A DNA stretch of 64,000 nt from a virus. Below, in pieces: positions 1 through 6,528 of the stretch. Both the position numbers and the translations under genes were made by a program. Numbering within the stretch: position 1 is the stretch's first letter; every line of letters starts with the position of its first letter. The stretch spans positions 1-64,000 of the IMG/VR virus record IMGVR_UViG_3300008110_000004. One strand, given 5' to 3'. The notes under the pieces were generated by a model that did no database searches, was not told the DNA's origin, and saw only the letters and a list, made by a program, of their open reading frames with translations.

Positions 1-94
1 TGACCATGCCATATCCGGCTGTCAGAAAGATCACCGTGAGGGCAGCCACGAGAATACGCCTGAAAACGTACACTCGCTTGGGCAGCCTCTGCAT
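1..94 (-). CDS. N-terminus of a small signal-peptide or membrane protein (cut by window edge)
   Basis: Reading leftwards from an ATG at 92-94, an open frame of 31 codons runs off the window without a stop. It begins MQRLPKRVYVFRR and continues with a hydrophobic stretch (ILVAALTVIFLTAGYGMV). This positively charged N-terminus followed by a roughly 15-residue hydrophobic core is the layout of a signal peptide or N-terminal membrane anchor. A good Shine-Dalgarno (AGAAAGGGAGG) lies just upstream. The gene follows the intercistronic element at 162-210, as its neighbours follow theirs. The mature part is outside the window, so no function can be given. Confidence 0.6.
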   Translation of the reverse strand, partial: MQRLPKRVYVFRRILVAALTVIFLTAGYGMV

Positions 95-161
95 GATGCC
101 TCCCTTTCTCCCAGCGGATTGGTTAAATCCTTTTGTACTGGGACCGTAGGTAGACCCGGTT

Positions 162-210
162 GGTCTATCCTCAAAAAAGGAAGTTCCCAGGGATTTCTCC
201 CCAGGAACAA
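162..210 (-). repeat. Intercistronic element copy 1 (hairpin, T tract, GAGGATAGACC)
   Basis: Read on the minus strand, a GTTCC...GGAAC hairpin is followed by CTTCC, six T and GAGGATAGACC. It sits directly after the stop of the kinase-like gene (220-597) and before the next gene (start at 94). Hairpin plus T run is the form of a rho-independent terminator. The conserved tail after the T run is not explained by termination alone. Confidence 0.8.
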
Positions 211-219
211 CCTTTTTCG

Positions 220-597
220 TTAGGCTTCCCACCTTTCTCTCATGCGCTGCACCATTTCAGGTGAAACGCCGTGGATGTTACCGTAGGACCCGGTGCACAC
301 GATTATCTCGTGATCTACACCAAGCTCTTGCGCTAAGTCAATATACTTAGCAAACTCCCACGTCCGGGTGAACGTGTTAGCCACAGCTACCACTGGGGTA
401 CCTGCAACAAGAGCTTCTCGCACCGCTTGAAAGCACTTTTCGTGCACTTCAGCGAGGCGAGAATGATCGAATTCGTACTTACCCGAAGCGTCTACCATAT
501 AGGTATCTGCTTCAAAGCACGCATTGGGTGCCATCTCGGCAGCCAACGTACTTTTACCCGAACCGGGTAAGCCACGAATGATTAGGAGCTTTGTCAT
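220..597 (-). CDS. P-loop kinase/AAA_33-type ATPase (polynucleotide-kinase-like)
   Basis: 125-aa protein with a Walker A motif (GLPGSGKST, residues 9-17) near the N-terminus. This is the arrangement of the small P-loop kinase domain found in T4 polynucleotide kinase, N4BP2 and many phage proteins. Later family-like features are the segment VVAVANTFT around residues 69-77, a following W-E-F-A-K-Y helix, and an N-x-HGV-type segment near the C-terminus (about 107-111). By family it would bind ATP and phosphorylate a nucleic-acid end or small substrate in the cytoplasm, but the substrate is not visible. The start at 597 is preferred over an upstream ATG at 696 because AAAGGAG precedes it and the upstream extension would run through the repeat at 630-684. 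Repeat elements flank both sides. Confidence 0.85.
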   Translation of the reverse strand: MTKLLIIRGLPGSGKSTLAAEMAPNACFEADTYMVDASGKYEFDHSRLAEVHEKCFQAVREALVAGTPVVAVANTFTRTWEFAKYIDLAQELGVDHEIIVCTGSYGNIHGVSPEMVQRMRERWEA

Positions 598-629
598 TGC
601 TCCCTCTCCTTTCTTGGACTGGCCTGGGT

Positions 630-684
630 GGCCTATCCTCAAAAAAGGAAGTTTCCCCCAGGGCCCGAAGACCCCAGGGGAAAC
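630..684 (-). repeat. Intercistronic element copy 2
   Basis: On the minus strand, GTTTCCCC-TGGGG pairs with CCCTGGGGGAAAC around a TCTTCGG-type loop, then CTTCC, six T and GAGGATAGGCC. It lies between the stop at 700 and the SD/start of the kinase-like gene at 597. It is the strongest hairpin of the set. Confidence 0.85.
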
Positions 685-699
685 AGTGTTACCCACCTC

Positions 700-981
700 T
701 CAGAGGTAGGTAACATCCTGGAGAATCCCATTAGGGACATCCAGGAGTGGAAAGAGGAGACGAATCCCCTCTTTCATGTAACCCTTATGCACAATGGCGA
801 ACAGGGCGGGGATTTCCCCATCCTGTCCACCAATGTGGGTCAGGGTTACCTCGTCAGCCAATTGGCCAACGAGACCTTCGTGACCCGGGATTTCCCGGAC
901 CACAAAGGTTTGTCCTTCATGAGGAATGAACCCCACAAAGGACGTTGAGGTGGTTGCCCACCATTGGATGTCGAGTTTCAT
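700..981 (-). CDS. Hypothetical 93-aa protein
   Basis: I do not recognise this gene. The 93-aa product begins MKLDIQWWATTSTSFVGFIP. It has a mixed beta-type composition, no cysteines and no obvious membrane segment, and ends ILQDVTYL. The start at 981 has an excellent SD (AAAGGAGG, about 6 nt away). Upstream in-frame starts would run through repeat copy 3 and are rejected. The short gene, separate SD, and element copies on both sides match its neighbours, suggesting one in a string of small early or accessory genes, each with its own intercistronic element. Confidence 0.7.
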   Translation of the reverse strand: MKLDIQWWATTSTSFVGFIPHEGQTFVVREIPGHEGLVGQLADEVTLTHIGGQDGEIPALFAIVHKGYMKEGIRLLFPLLDVPNGILQDVTYL

Positions 982-1046
982 CTCGACCTCCTTTGCCACT
1001 TCGCCGGGATGGCTAGGCTGTGGCTCAAGCCTAGGGAAAGACCATT

Positions 1047-1110
1047 GGTCTATCCTCAAAAAAAGAAGTTTCCCCGAGGACCAGCATTTCTGCCAATCCC
1101 CGGGGAAAAC
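1047..1110 (-). repeat. Intercistronic element copy 3
   Basis: On the minus strand, GTTTTCCCCGGGG pairs with CCTCGGGGAAAC across a longer loop that contains a second small hairpin (TTGGCAGAAATGCTGG). CTTC, seven T and GAGGATAGACC follow. It starts within a few bases of the stop at 1115. Confidence 0.8.
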
Positions 1111-1114
1111 AACC

Positions 1115-1573
1115 CTAGACGAAATCTGGACCTTCATCCTCCTCTCCATCCCAGTTATCCTGGGATTCGTCATCATTGATTTGCAGCAGCATAGAGAAGA
1201 GAGAGAATCCTTTCCACAGGTCCTCCCCACCGATGTTCTCCTCTGCCAATGGCCACTCGGGGCATTCACCCTCAGCAGCCATCTGACATTCCACCGACCA
1301 CCACTCGGGGATTACCCGAATGGAGTACAAGTCATCGGCGTACAGTTTCACTGGTCCGCCCATGAGGGAGATCTCTTCCATCTCCTCCTTGTTCAGAGCC
1401 CAGATCGTCCCCGCAGGAGCATCTTCCCGTGAGAAGATGATCTGTCCATCCTCCAGGTATGACCTGGCAATGGCCTTCTGCCAACCGGTCCCGATGCCCA
1501 GGGTTACCTGAGTAATTGCTTCACCATCCCAAATAATGGAGATGGTTCCACTGTACTCTGTCGTGAACTGCAT
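1115..1573 (-). CDS. Hypothetical 152-aa acidic protein
   Basis: I do not recognise this gene. The product begins MQFTTEYSGTISIIWDGEAI, a beta-strand-like N-terminus, and becomes strongly acidic at the C-terminus (NDDESQDNWDGEEDEGPDFV). Acidic tails of this kind occur on small phage proteins that mimic DNA or bind basic partners, but that is only a possibility here. The start at 1573 has a weak but well-placed GGAAAGG. The gene is flanked by element copies 3 and 4. Confidence 0.65.
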   Translation of the reverse strand: MQFTTEYSGTISIIWDGEAITQVTLGIGTGWQKAIARSYLEDGQIIFSREDAPAGTIWALNKEEMEEISLMGGPVKLYADDLYSIRVIPEWWSVECQMAAEGECPEWPLAEENIGGEDLWKGFSLFSMLLQINDDESQDNWDGEEDEGPDFV

Positions 1574-1607
1574 GACTACCTTTCCGACCTGTTACTTGTT
1601 GTTCGCA

Positions 1608-1663
1608 GGTCTATTGTCAAAAAAGAAAGTTTCCCCGAGGACCTTTCGATCCCCGGGGAAAAC
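1608..1663 (-). repeat. Intercistronic element copy 4 (variant tail)
   Basis: On the minus strand, GTTTTCCCCGGGGAT pairs with TCCTCGGGGAAAC around a short CGAAAGG loop, followed by CTTTC, six T and GACAATAGACC. The tail differs from the GAGGATAGACC of copies 1, 3 and 5 only in the middle (GACAATAG). Confidence 0.8.
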
Positions 1664-1703
1664 AATCCCATTGCTCATCTGGTGGACTCATCACCAGGAA
1701 TGA

Positions 1704-1970
1704 TCAGACCTCTTCCGAGCGGAAAAAGGCCTTGACTTCGGCCCAGTCGACCGTACGGGTTTTCGCCACGAAGGCAACTCCCGCTCCAATCGAAATGACC
1801 ACCAACATCGGCCAGTTGATGATGCTGATGCCGAAGCCCAGGATCATCCTGACCAGGACGAACGGCAGGGAGATGATCCCCACCGTTATGTCCGAAGTGG
1901 GCTCCAGAACGAGGAGCACACAAATGATGGAAGTCACCACGAGGGTGATCTTGTTGTTGATTCCGAACAT
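1704..1970 (-). CDS. Small membrane protein, probably two TM helices
   Basis: 88-aa protein with two long hydrophobic stretches, about residues 8-23 (ITLVVTSIICVLLVLE) and 28-68 (a broad hydrophobic region, ISLPFVLVRMILGFGISI onward). It ends in a short charged tail (VDWAEVKAFFRSEEV). It probably sits in the host inner membrane. Small phage membrane proteins of this type can be holin-like, superinfection-exclusion or host-takeover factors; nothing here chooses between them. The start at 1970 is picked because TTGGAGG precedes it at good spacing. A second in-frame ATG 18 bases upstream is possible. Confidence 0.65.
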   Translation of the reverse strand: MFGINNKITLVVTSIICVLLVLEPTSDITVGIISLPFVLVRMILGFGISIINWPMLVVISIGAGVAFVAKTRTVDWAEVKAFFRSEEV

Positions 1971-2124
1971 GATTCCTCCAAGAAACATGTTTTTGTCCGG
2001 CTTAACGTACCGAACATGATTATTACGTTTCTCTTTTGTCAAGGTAAGATAACCTGTCAGGCATTTAGCTCCTGCTGCGTCACCCATGATTTATAGAGCG
2101 CTCAGGTTCTGCGCTAAGGATAAT

Positions 2125-2160
2125 GGTCTATCCTCAAAGAAAAAGGTTCCCGAAGGAACC
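2125..2160 (-). repeat. Intercistronic element copy 5 (short form)
   Basis: On the minus strand, GGTTCC-TTCG-GGAACC forms a perfect 6-bp stem with a UUCG-type tetraloop, then TTTTTCTTT and GAGGATAGACC. It has the same layout as the other copies with a minimal stem. Confidence 0.75.
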
Positions 2161-2231
2161 AATTCCTTTTAGTGATTATCCTGTTCCCAAGCGTCACTAC
2201 TGCTCGGCCACCCTATGGTGACAGTATGGAA

Positions 2232-2324
2232 TCAGTCCTTCTTCTTGAACAGGTCCACGAAGAACGTGACCTCTGCAATCAGAAGCATGCTGATGCCGAC
2301 GATGTACATCGGAATCTGCAACAT
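2232..2324 (-). CDS. 30-aa single-pass membrane peptide
   Basis: A 30-codon ORF encodes MLQIPMYIVGISMLLIAEVT followed by FFVDLFKKKD. It has one hydrophobic helix (about residues 4-24) and a lysine-rich end, as expected of a single-pass inner-membrane micropeptide with its basic tail in the cytoplasm. It has one of the best ribosome sites in this block (AAAGGAGG, 7-8 nt from the ATG) and its own intercistronic elements on both sides, so translation is credible despite its size. Function is unknown. Confidence 0.6.
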   Translation of the reverse strand: MLQIPMYIVGISMLLIAEVTFFVDLFKKKD

Positions 2325-2364
2325 TGCACACCTCCTTTCTTTGGTGTAGTGGGCATGGCTGGAT

Positions 2365-2414
2365 GCCTATCCCTAAAAAGAAGTTCCCCCAGGATCCGAA
2401 GACCCCAGGGGAAC
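2365..2414 (-). repeat. Intercistronic element copy 6 (variant tail)
   Basis: On the minus strand, GTTCCCCTGGGG pairs with CCTGGGGGAAC around TCTTCGGAT, followed by CTTC, five T and AGGGATAGGC. It lies after the stop at 2449 and before the SD of the 30-aa gene. It is the most divergent tail but clearly the same element. Confidence 0.75.
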
Positions 2415-2448
2415 AACTCTTTGTGCACCTGCCCTACCAGGTGCTTTG

Positions 2449-2742
2449 TCAGGCAGCGTGGGCTGTGTTGTACCAGTACCACATTTGGTTCTGGTAGTCC
2501 CACTTCCTTTCGCTACGGATGGTGATCATGCGACCACCGAATTCCCGAGTGAACCACTCGGTGTTGCTGTGGATGTGCCCGAAGACCAGGCAGTCCGATT
2601 CGCCTCCCGAAGGAGATGCCACCCAGACTTCAGTGCCTGTGTGGGCGATGAAGCGTGCGGTCACCTCCTTCGTGTAGGGGAGGACATTGCCGTCGTAGTC
2701 AACGGCATAGGTGCCGATGACATCATTGATGGATGTGATCAT
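2449..2742 (-). CDS. Hypothetical 97-aa protein
   Basis: I do not recognise this gene. The 97-aa product (MITSINDVIGTYAVDYDGNV...) is rich in aromatic residues toward its end (WDYQNQMWYWYN) and has no membrane segment. The start at 2742 is preferred because GAAAGGA lies upstream; an in-frame ATG at 2769 lacks a good SD. It is the first (most upstream) gene of the minus-strand block of element-punctuated small genes. Confidence 0.65.
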   Translation of the reverse strand: MITSINDVIGTYAVDYDGNVLPYTKEVTARFIAHTGTEVWVASPSGGESDCLVFGHIHSNTEWFTREFGGRMITIRSERKWDYQNQMWYWYNTAHAA

Positions 2743-3056
2743 GTTGATGATCCTTTCATTGCTACACATTTCTTTTACGATGGTAACGTGTTCATCGGAG
2801 CTGTCCTTTTATGCTGCATACCTGCACCACTGTAGGGAGTGGACGACCGCTCATTGTCGTTCATGGCAAGCACATACCCCATGGGGGGGTGGCCTCGTTA
2901 AAACTTAGAGAGACACATATGTACCCATTATCTCCCCCTTATAAATTTTTCTCTATTTTTACCCTATATTAAACTTATATAATCCTATATAAATCAGTGT
3001 TGTTTCTGATCGAAAGTCGCCCGCAAGAAATTTTTTGGAAAATATTCGCATATGTG
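2743..3056. other. Non-coding stretch spanning the composition change
   Basis: I find no supported gene here. A 29-codon minus-strand ORF (2775-2864) has no Shine-Dalgarno and is not called. Base composition changes visibly near 2900: left of it the sequence resembles the G+C-richer small-gene block, while right of it long A/T runs appear (2935-3000). The AT-rich part could hold a minus-strand promoter for the small-gene block, but I could not find a convincing -35/-10 pair. Confidence 0.5.
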
Positions 3057-3085
3057 TTGCAAGCAATGCTGTAGGTAGCTATAGT
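3057..3085 (+). promoter_or_regulatory. Sigma-70-type promoter candidate
   Basis: TTGCAA (3057-3062) and TATAGT (3080-3085) are separated by exactly 17 bases, close to the TTGACA-N17-TATAAT consensus. It points at the short transcription unit that ends at the terminator at 3302-3350. Confidence 0.55.
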
Positions 3086-3154
3086 TCTACATGTCCGGTT
3101 ATTGAGGCCGGCGAACATCACTCACTCAATGCTTAACATAGAAAAGGAATAATA

Positions 3155-3269
3155 ATGAATTCATATATGGATTGCCCAAGAGTTTGCTGTTCTTGATCAA
3201 TACAATTCTCATGTGTCTAGCAATGAGATCTACGAGGAGCTGGGCTGGGAGTCCGGTTACGATTACTGA
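3155..3269 (+). pseudogene. Possible frameshifted mini-gene or small RNA unit
   Basis: An ATG at 3155 with AAAAGGA upstream opens a frame that stops after 13 codons. From about 3180, the +1 frame stays open to a TGA at 3267 and reads EFAVLDQYNSHVSSNEIYEE followed by LGWESGYDY, which looks like coding sequence. One added +1 shift near 3171-3180 would join the two into a peptide of about 37 aa. This could be a decayed gene, a sequencing indel, programmed frameshifting, or an RNA gene with an incidental ORF. The unit has its own promoter candidate upstream and a strong terminator downstream. Confidence 0.35.
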
Positions 3270-3301
3270 GTTTTTTCTCTACAGTTTCTAGATAAAACAA
3301 A

Positions 3302-3350
3302 AAGGGGTAGGAGTAACGTCACTGTTTCTCCTACCCCTTAAAAATTTTTT
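3302..3350. terminator. Bidirectional rho-independent terminator
   Basis: A perfect 12-bp stem (AAGGGGTAGGAG at 3302-3313, CTCCTACCCCTT at 3328-3339) has a 14-nt loop. A T run follows on the plus side (3345-3350), and AAAACAAAAA on the other side gives a T-rich tail on the minus strand. It would end the plus-strand mini-unit and the minus-strand recA operon, which converge here. Confidence 0.9.
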
Positions 3351-3369
3351 GCCGCCGAATGACTATAAT

Positions 3370-4830
3370 TTAGCCTACTTGTTGTTCTCCTCGGCGTTTG
3401 TTGATTCCGTATAGTAACGCTGCTCCTCCGGCAGCTAGACCGGCTGAAATACTGTGTGAGGACATAAGTTTTTCTAGTGTTCTAGCAGAGATAGCTTTTT
3501 TGCTGGTAACTTTAGTGACAGCTTCAGCTGAGTCGTCTAACATGTTACCGGCTGCAGATAAAGCTGAAGATATTTGTCCGGCAACTTGAGCGGAGTCATC
3601 TATAGCTGTAATAGCTGCTCCTGTGGATCTAATAGCCATTCTTCGTTGAGCAGCTTTATCTAAGGACGCTTCTATAGCAGAGTATCCTGGATGGTATCTC
3701 ATGTCGCCCATAGCGATACCACCACGTAATTTTTCGCCGGCTCTTGTGACAGCACCAGCAATCCTGCTATCTCCAACTTCTAATCTTTCATATTGTTTCA
3801 AATATTTTTGAGACATATCTAAAACTTGTTTATCGGAAATGTTGTTGATGGGAACTCTTTTGCCACGAACATTTCTACTTCTACTACCTTGAAAAGCTTG
3901 TAGACGTTCTTCTGGAGTCATTCCAGCTAAACGTTGAGACTCATTGTATATAGCTGTGTCCACATAATATTTTTGCGTGATGTCTCTGTTTATTTCTTCA
4001 CCAATATTAAACAAAGCTTCTTGGCTTAAAGTTGACATCTCTTTTCCTACTAAACGTCTTAACTTTGTTTTACCTATGTTAGGATTCTGTTCAGCGATCC
4101 TTAGACTCAACAAAGATCTTCTATGATATCTTCCTTCTTCCACAAAAAAATCCCTATTATCTACAGCATCAATGTACCCCTGTTTAGACTTTGGACCAGG
4201 ATCAGGCTTACCTAAAGTACCTTTAGCAGATTTGACCATCTTACTATACTGAGACCTACCTCTACTAGTCCCAACAGATTTAGAAATGATATCCATCATT
4301 TCCTGTTCAGCATCAGGATTATTAGCAAGCTTAATAATAGCTGCACTACGATCAATAGAAGGAGCAGTCCTTTTACCAGTTTTTAAAGTAGTATCCTTTT
4401 TTGTACTTTTACTTTTCGGATTTTTTAAAGCATCATCGATAGTTTTAGTCGACGGATTCACCTGTTGAGGAATAACAACATTTTGTTGAACACCAGCAGC
4501 AGCAGCACTACTAGAAGGCTGCGTTTGAGTAATCGTACCCTGCAATACAGGAGCATTAGAAGGCTGAGAAGCCACAGTCTGAGAAACAGCAGCAGCAGGA
4601 GCCTGAGAAGGAGCAGAAGCACTCCTTAAAGAAGTCAGCTCAGTTTTAGCCTGTTTAATGTTAATCTCACCAATACCACCCTGATGAAAAACAAGCTTAC
4701 CCTTCTTATTGATACCACCAATAACCTGACCAGGCGCAACATTAGCTATAGCATTCGTATAATCTTTCCAATTATCAAAATACTGTAAACCAAGCTTATT
4801 TAGTTCATCCAACTTAGGATTACTGGCCAT
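3370..4830 (-). CDS. Putative virion protein with C-terminal hydrophobic tail
   Basis: 486-aa protein, not recognised as a family. Residues about 65-140 are a low-complexity linker rich in Ala, Ser, Pro and Gln. The middle is basic and helical. The last 27 residues contain a Gly/Ala hydrophobic segment (AGLAAGGAALLYGI) followed by basic residues (NKRRGEQQVG). This ending recurs in the proteins at 8292-8801, 10103-13585 and 52534-57603, which hints at a shared destination such as a membrane or the capsid interior. The gene starts 3 bases after the stop of the 96-aa gene with a weak SD, so it is probably translationally coupled. It is the last gene of the recA operon. Confidence 0.7.
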   Translation of the reverse strand: MASNPKLDELNKLGLQYFDNWKDYTNAIANVAPGQVIGGINKKGKLVFHQGGIGEINIKQAKTELTSLRSASAPSQAPAAAVSQTVASQPSNAPVLQGTITQTQPSSSAAAAGVQQNVVIPQQVNPSTKTIDDALKNPKSKSTKKDTTLKTGKRTAPSIDRSAAIIKLANNPDAEQEMMDIISKSVGTSRGRSQYSKMVKSAKGTLGKPDPGPKSKQGYIDAVDNRDFFVEEGRYHRRSLLSLRIAEQNPNIGKTKLRRLVGKEMSTLSQEALFNIGEEINRDITQKYYVDTAIYNESQRLAGMTPEERLQAFQGSRSRNVRGKRVPINNISDKQVLDMSQKYLKQYERLEVGDSRIAGAVTRAGEKLRGGIAMGDMRYHPGYSAIEASLDKAAQRRMAIRSTGAAITAIDDSAQVAGQISSALSAAGNMLDDSAEAVTKVTSKKAISARTLEKLMSSHSISAGLAAGGAALLYGINKRRGEQQVG

Positions 4831-4832
4831 AG

Positions 4833-5123
4833 CTAACTCATATCTCTAGGATCAACAACAATATTCATAACAGCATTATCGTCAGCAAGCTCACGCACAA
4901 CATCACAAGCGTTACGGTTTGTTAACTCGCAAATATCAACAACCATAGCCCATTCATCATGAGAAAAAATACAGAAAACCAAATAGCCATCAGGTTCACC
5001 CTGAACAGTCACAACATACTCAGACTGATTCTCCTCCAAAAAATGGGCGAACGAATAAAACTCAGAAGGATCAGCAGTAACCTTATCCTTAAAAAAATCT
5101 AGAACCCTACGAACAAAATCCAT
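4833..5123 (-). CDS. Hypothetical 96-aa acidic protein
   Basis: I do not recognise this gene. The product starts MDFVRRVLDFFKDKV, an amphipathic helix. Mixed alpha/beta sequence follows (VTVQGEPDGYLVFCIFS..., AMVVDICELTNRNACDVVRE). It is acidic overall, with three scattered cysteines and no metal-binding spacing. AAGGGTGG lies upstream of the ATG at 5123. It abuts the 486-aa gene (3-base gap) and lies downstream of recA on the same strand, so the two are probably co-transcribed. Confidence 0.65.
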   Translation of the reverse strand: MDFVRRVLDFFKDKVTADPSEFYSFAHFLEENQSEYVVTVQGEPDGYLVFCIFSHDEWAMVVDICELTNRNACDVVRELADDNAVMNIVVDPRDMS

Positions 5124-5159
5124 AACACCACCCTTAGTTATGGAATATAGTACCCAAAT

Positions 5160-5252
5160 TTAGTCCACAACATCACGAACAGAAGCAAACAACAACAAAA
5201 CTCTCATATATGTTGCAATCTGCAAGGCAGCCTCACTCATCATCTGAGTCAT
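5160..5252 (-). CDS. Possible 30-aa peptide overlapping the zinc-ribbon gene
   Basis: A 30-codon frame (MTQMMSEAALQIATYMRVLL, then LFASVRDVVD) starts inside the end of the zinc-ribbon gene, overlapping it by 20 bases. A strong SD (GGGAGG) sits 6-7 nt before its ATG. The sequence forms one amphipathic to hydrophobic helix. Position and SD support translation; length and lack of family support make it uncertain. Confidence 0.4.
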   Translation of the reverse strand: MTQMMSEAALQIATYMRVLLLFASVRDVVD

Positions 5253-5385
5253 CAGCTTCCTCCCAACAATCACCGCAATCTCTACATTTTATAAAAAAAA
5301 TTTTCTGACCGTTGTCATTTCCTGAGGAAATAATAAAGTTAGGCGGGTAAGAGCATTCTGAACAAGTTGTCGGTTCAAATTTCAT
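5233..5385 (-). CDS. 50-aa zinc-ribbon protein
   Basis: A 50-codon ORF with two metal-binding knuckles, C8-x2-C11 and C34-x2-C37 (plus C40), and an acidic tail (EEADDSDDE). This is the form of small zinc-ribbon proteins that bind nucleic acids or RNA polymerase. The ATG lies two bases after the recA stop and AAAGGC overlaps the end of recA, so translation is probably coupled to recA. The partner is unknown; a role in recombination or transcription would suit the neighbourhood but is inference. Confidence 0.65.
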   Translation of the reverse strand: MKFEPTTCSECSYPPNFIISSGNDNGQKIFFIKCRDCGDCWEEADDSDDE

Positions 5386-5387
5386 TT

Positions 5388-6401
5388 CTAGCCTTTGATT
5401 ACGCTCACTATCTCTGGAGAGTTCTTTAATCTCTCAATAGCATTATCTCTGCCCTGGGCAAAGTTTTCTCCATTATAGTAAACCCATGCGCCCTTTTGGC
5501 TAAGAATTCCCTTATCAATTCCTAAATCAAAAATACAACCAAACTGATCGATGCCCTGAGCGTAAACAATGTCAAACTCCACTATTTTCATTGGGGGAGC
5601 CATCTTGTTCTTGATAATCTTAGCTTTTACTTTGATTCCCGAAGGATCGCCGTGTTTGTCTTTTAGATCTTCCTTTTTGCGGACATCAATGCGAACGGAT
5701 GCTGCATACTTTAGTGCGAAGCCACCAGGAGTTGTTTCTGGATTGCCAAACATAACACCAATCTTATTTCTTAACTGATTGATGAAAATAATCAAAGTGT
5801 CATGCTGGGCAGCTAAACCTGTTAGCTTGCGCATAGCTTTAGCCATCATTCGGGCCTGTAGCCCCATTTGCTGCTGTTCCATTTCGCCATCAAGCTCAGC
5901 CTTAGGAACTAGTGCAGCAACAGAGTCGATAACAATCAAACCTATGTCGCCAGTTCTCAACAATCTGTCAGCGATGTCGAAGCCTTGCTCGCCGTAGTCA
6001 GGCTGTGCAAGCAAAAGGTTGTCTAAATCGATTCCAACGGCTTGCATGTACACTGGGTCAAGCGCATGCTCAGCGTCGATGTAGGCGCACGTGAGGCCCA
6101 TTTCCTGGGCTTTGGCGACAGCTGTCAAAGCAAGTGTAGACTTGCCGGATGACTCGGGGCCAAATATTTCTACAACTCTACCACGTGGTAGACCACCGAT
6201 GCCCAAAGCATGATCTAGTGTTAGCGCACCAGTTGGTATCGATGACCACGGCTTTACATTTGTGGAGCCGAGCTTAATAACTGCTCCAGAACCATACTGT
6301 TTTTGCAATTGTGCAATTGCGAGCTCTAACGCTTTTGAGTCCTCTTTTAAGGCTTTCTTGCCTGACGCCACATTTTCAGCTGTTGCTGTTTCCTCTGTCA
6401 T
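5388..6401 (-). CDS. recA: RecA recombinase (bacterial type)
   Basis: 337-aa RecA: an ATP-dependent strand-exchange protein that forms filaments on single-stranded DNA for recombination, repair and replication restart. Visible features are an N-terminal polymerisation helix, Walker A GPESSGKST (81-89), the YIDAEHALDP segment carrying the catalytic Glu (E111), Walker B-type hydrophobic strand LIVIDSVAAL, the FINQLRNKIGVMFGNPET loop-2 region, and the signature ALKYAASVR. It resembles cellular RecA more than T4 UvsX. It is slightly shorter than E. coli RecA (353 aa) and lacks the acidic C-terminal tail that damps activity there. GGTAGGA precedes the ATG. A promoter candidate lies at 6437-6466, and no LexA-type operator was recognised. 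Confidence 0.97.
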   Translation of the reverse strand: MTEETATAENVASGKKALKEDSKALELAIAQLQKQYGSGAVIKLGSTNVKPWSSIPTGALTLDHALGIGGLPRGRVVEIFGPESSGKSTLALTAVAKAQEMGLTCAYIDAEHALDPVYMQAVGIDLDNLLLAQPDYGEQGFDIADRLLRTGDIGLIVIDSVAALVPKAELDGEMEQQQMGLQARMMAKAMRKLTGLAAQHDTLIIFINQLRNKIGVMFGNPETTPGGFALKYAASVRIDVRKKEDLKDKHGDPSGIKVKAKIIKNKMAPPMKIVEFDIVYAQGIDQFGCIFDLGIDKGILSQKGAWVYYNGENFAQGRDNAIERLKNSPEIVSVIKG

Positions 6402-6436
6402 TAAATCCTACCGATCTTCAGCTTGATGATACATAG

Positions 6437-6466
6437 ATTATACCACGAAAGCCAAGACGTTCCCAA
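6437..6466 (-). promoter_or_regulatory. recA promoter candidate
   Basis: On the minus strand, TTGGGA (6466-6461) and a perfect TATAAT (6442-6437) are 18 bases apart, about 35 bases upstream of the recA start. It is the only good -10 in this gap on that strand. Confidence 0.65.
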
Positions 6467-6484
6467 CTAAATGACCAGGACTAA

Positions 6485-6493
6485 TGATATAAT
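6485..6493 (+). promoter_or_regulatory. Extended -10 promoter (TGATATAAT)
   Basis: TGA followed by a perfect TATAAT (6488-6493), with no clear -35, is the extended -10 class. It faces the 53-aa gene at 6529 and is divergent from the recA promoter. The same nonamer recurs before the genes at 25630 and 44637. Confidence 0.55.
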
Positions 6494-6528
6494 ATACGAT
6501 ACGTTTTACATTATGAATTAGGAGTTTT

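Noticed and set aside
2014-2042. TTGACA on the minus strand as a promoter for the small membrane protein
   Set aside because: The TAATAAT-like sequence lies only about 10 bases from it; no -10 exists at 16-18 bases.
162-2414. Regularly recurring repeats could suggest a CRISPR-like array
   Set aside because: Copies are separated by complete genes of several hundred bases and differ in their hairpins; there are no uniform short spacers and no cas genes.
2775-2864. Minus-strand 29-codon ORF (starts MNDNERSSTPYS)
   Set aside because: No Shine-Dalgarno before the ATG and no intercistronic element layout as seen for its neighbours.
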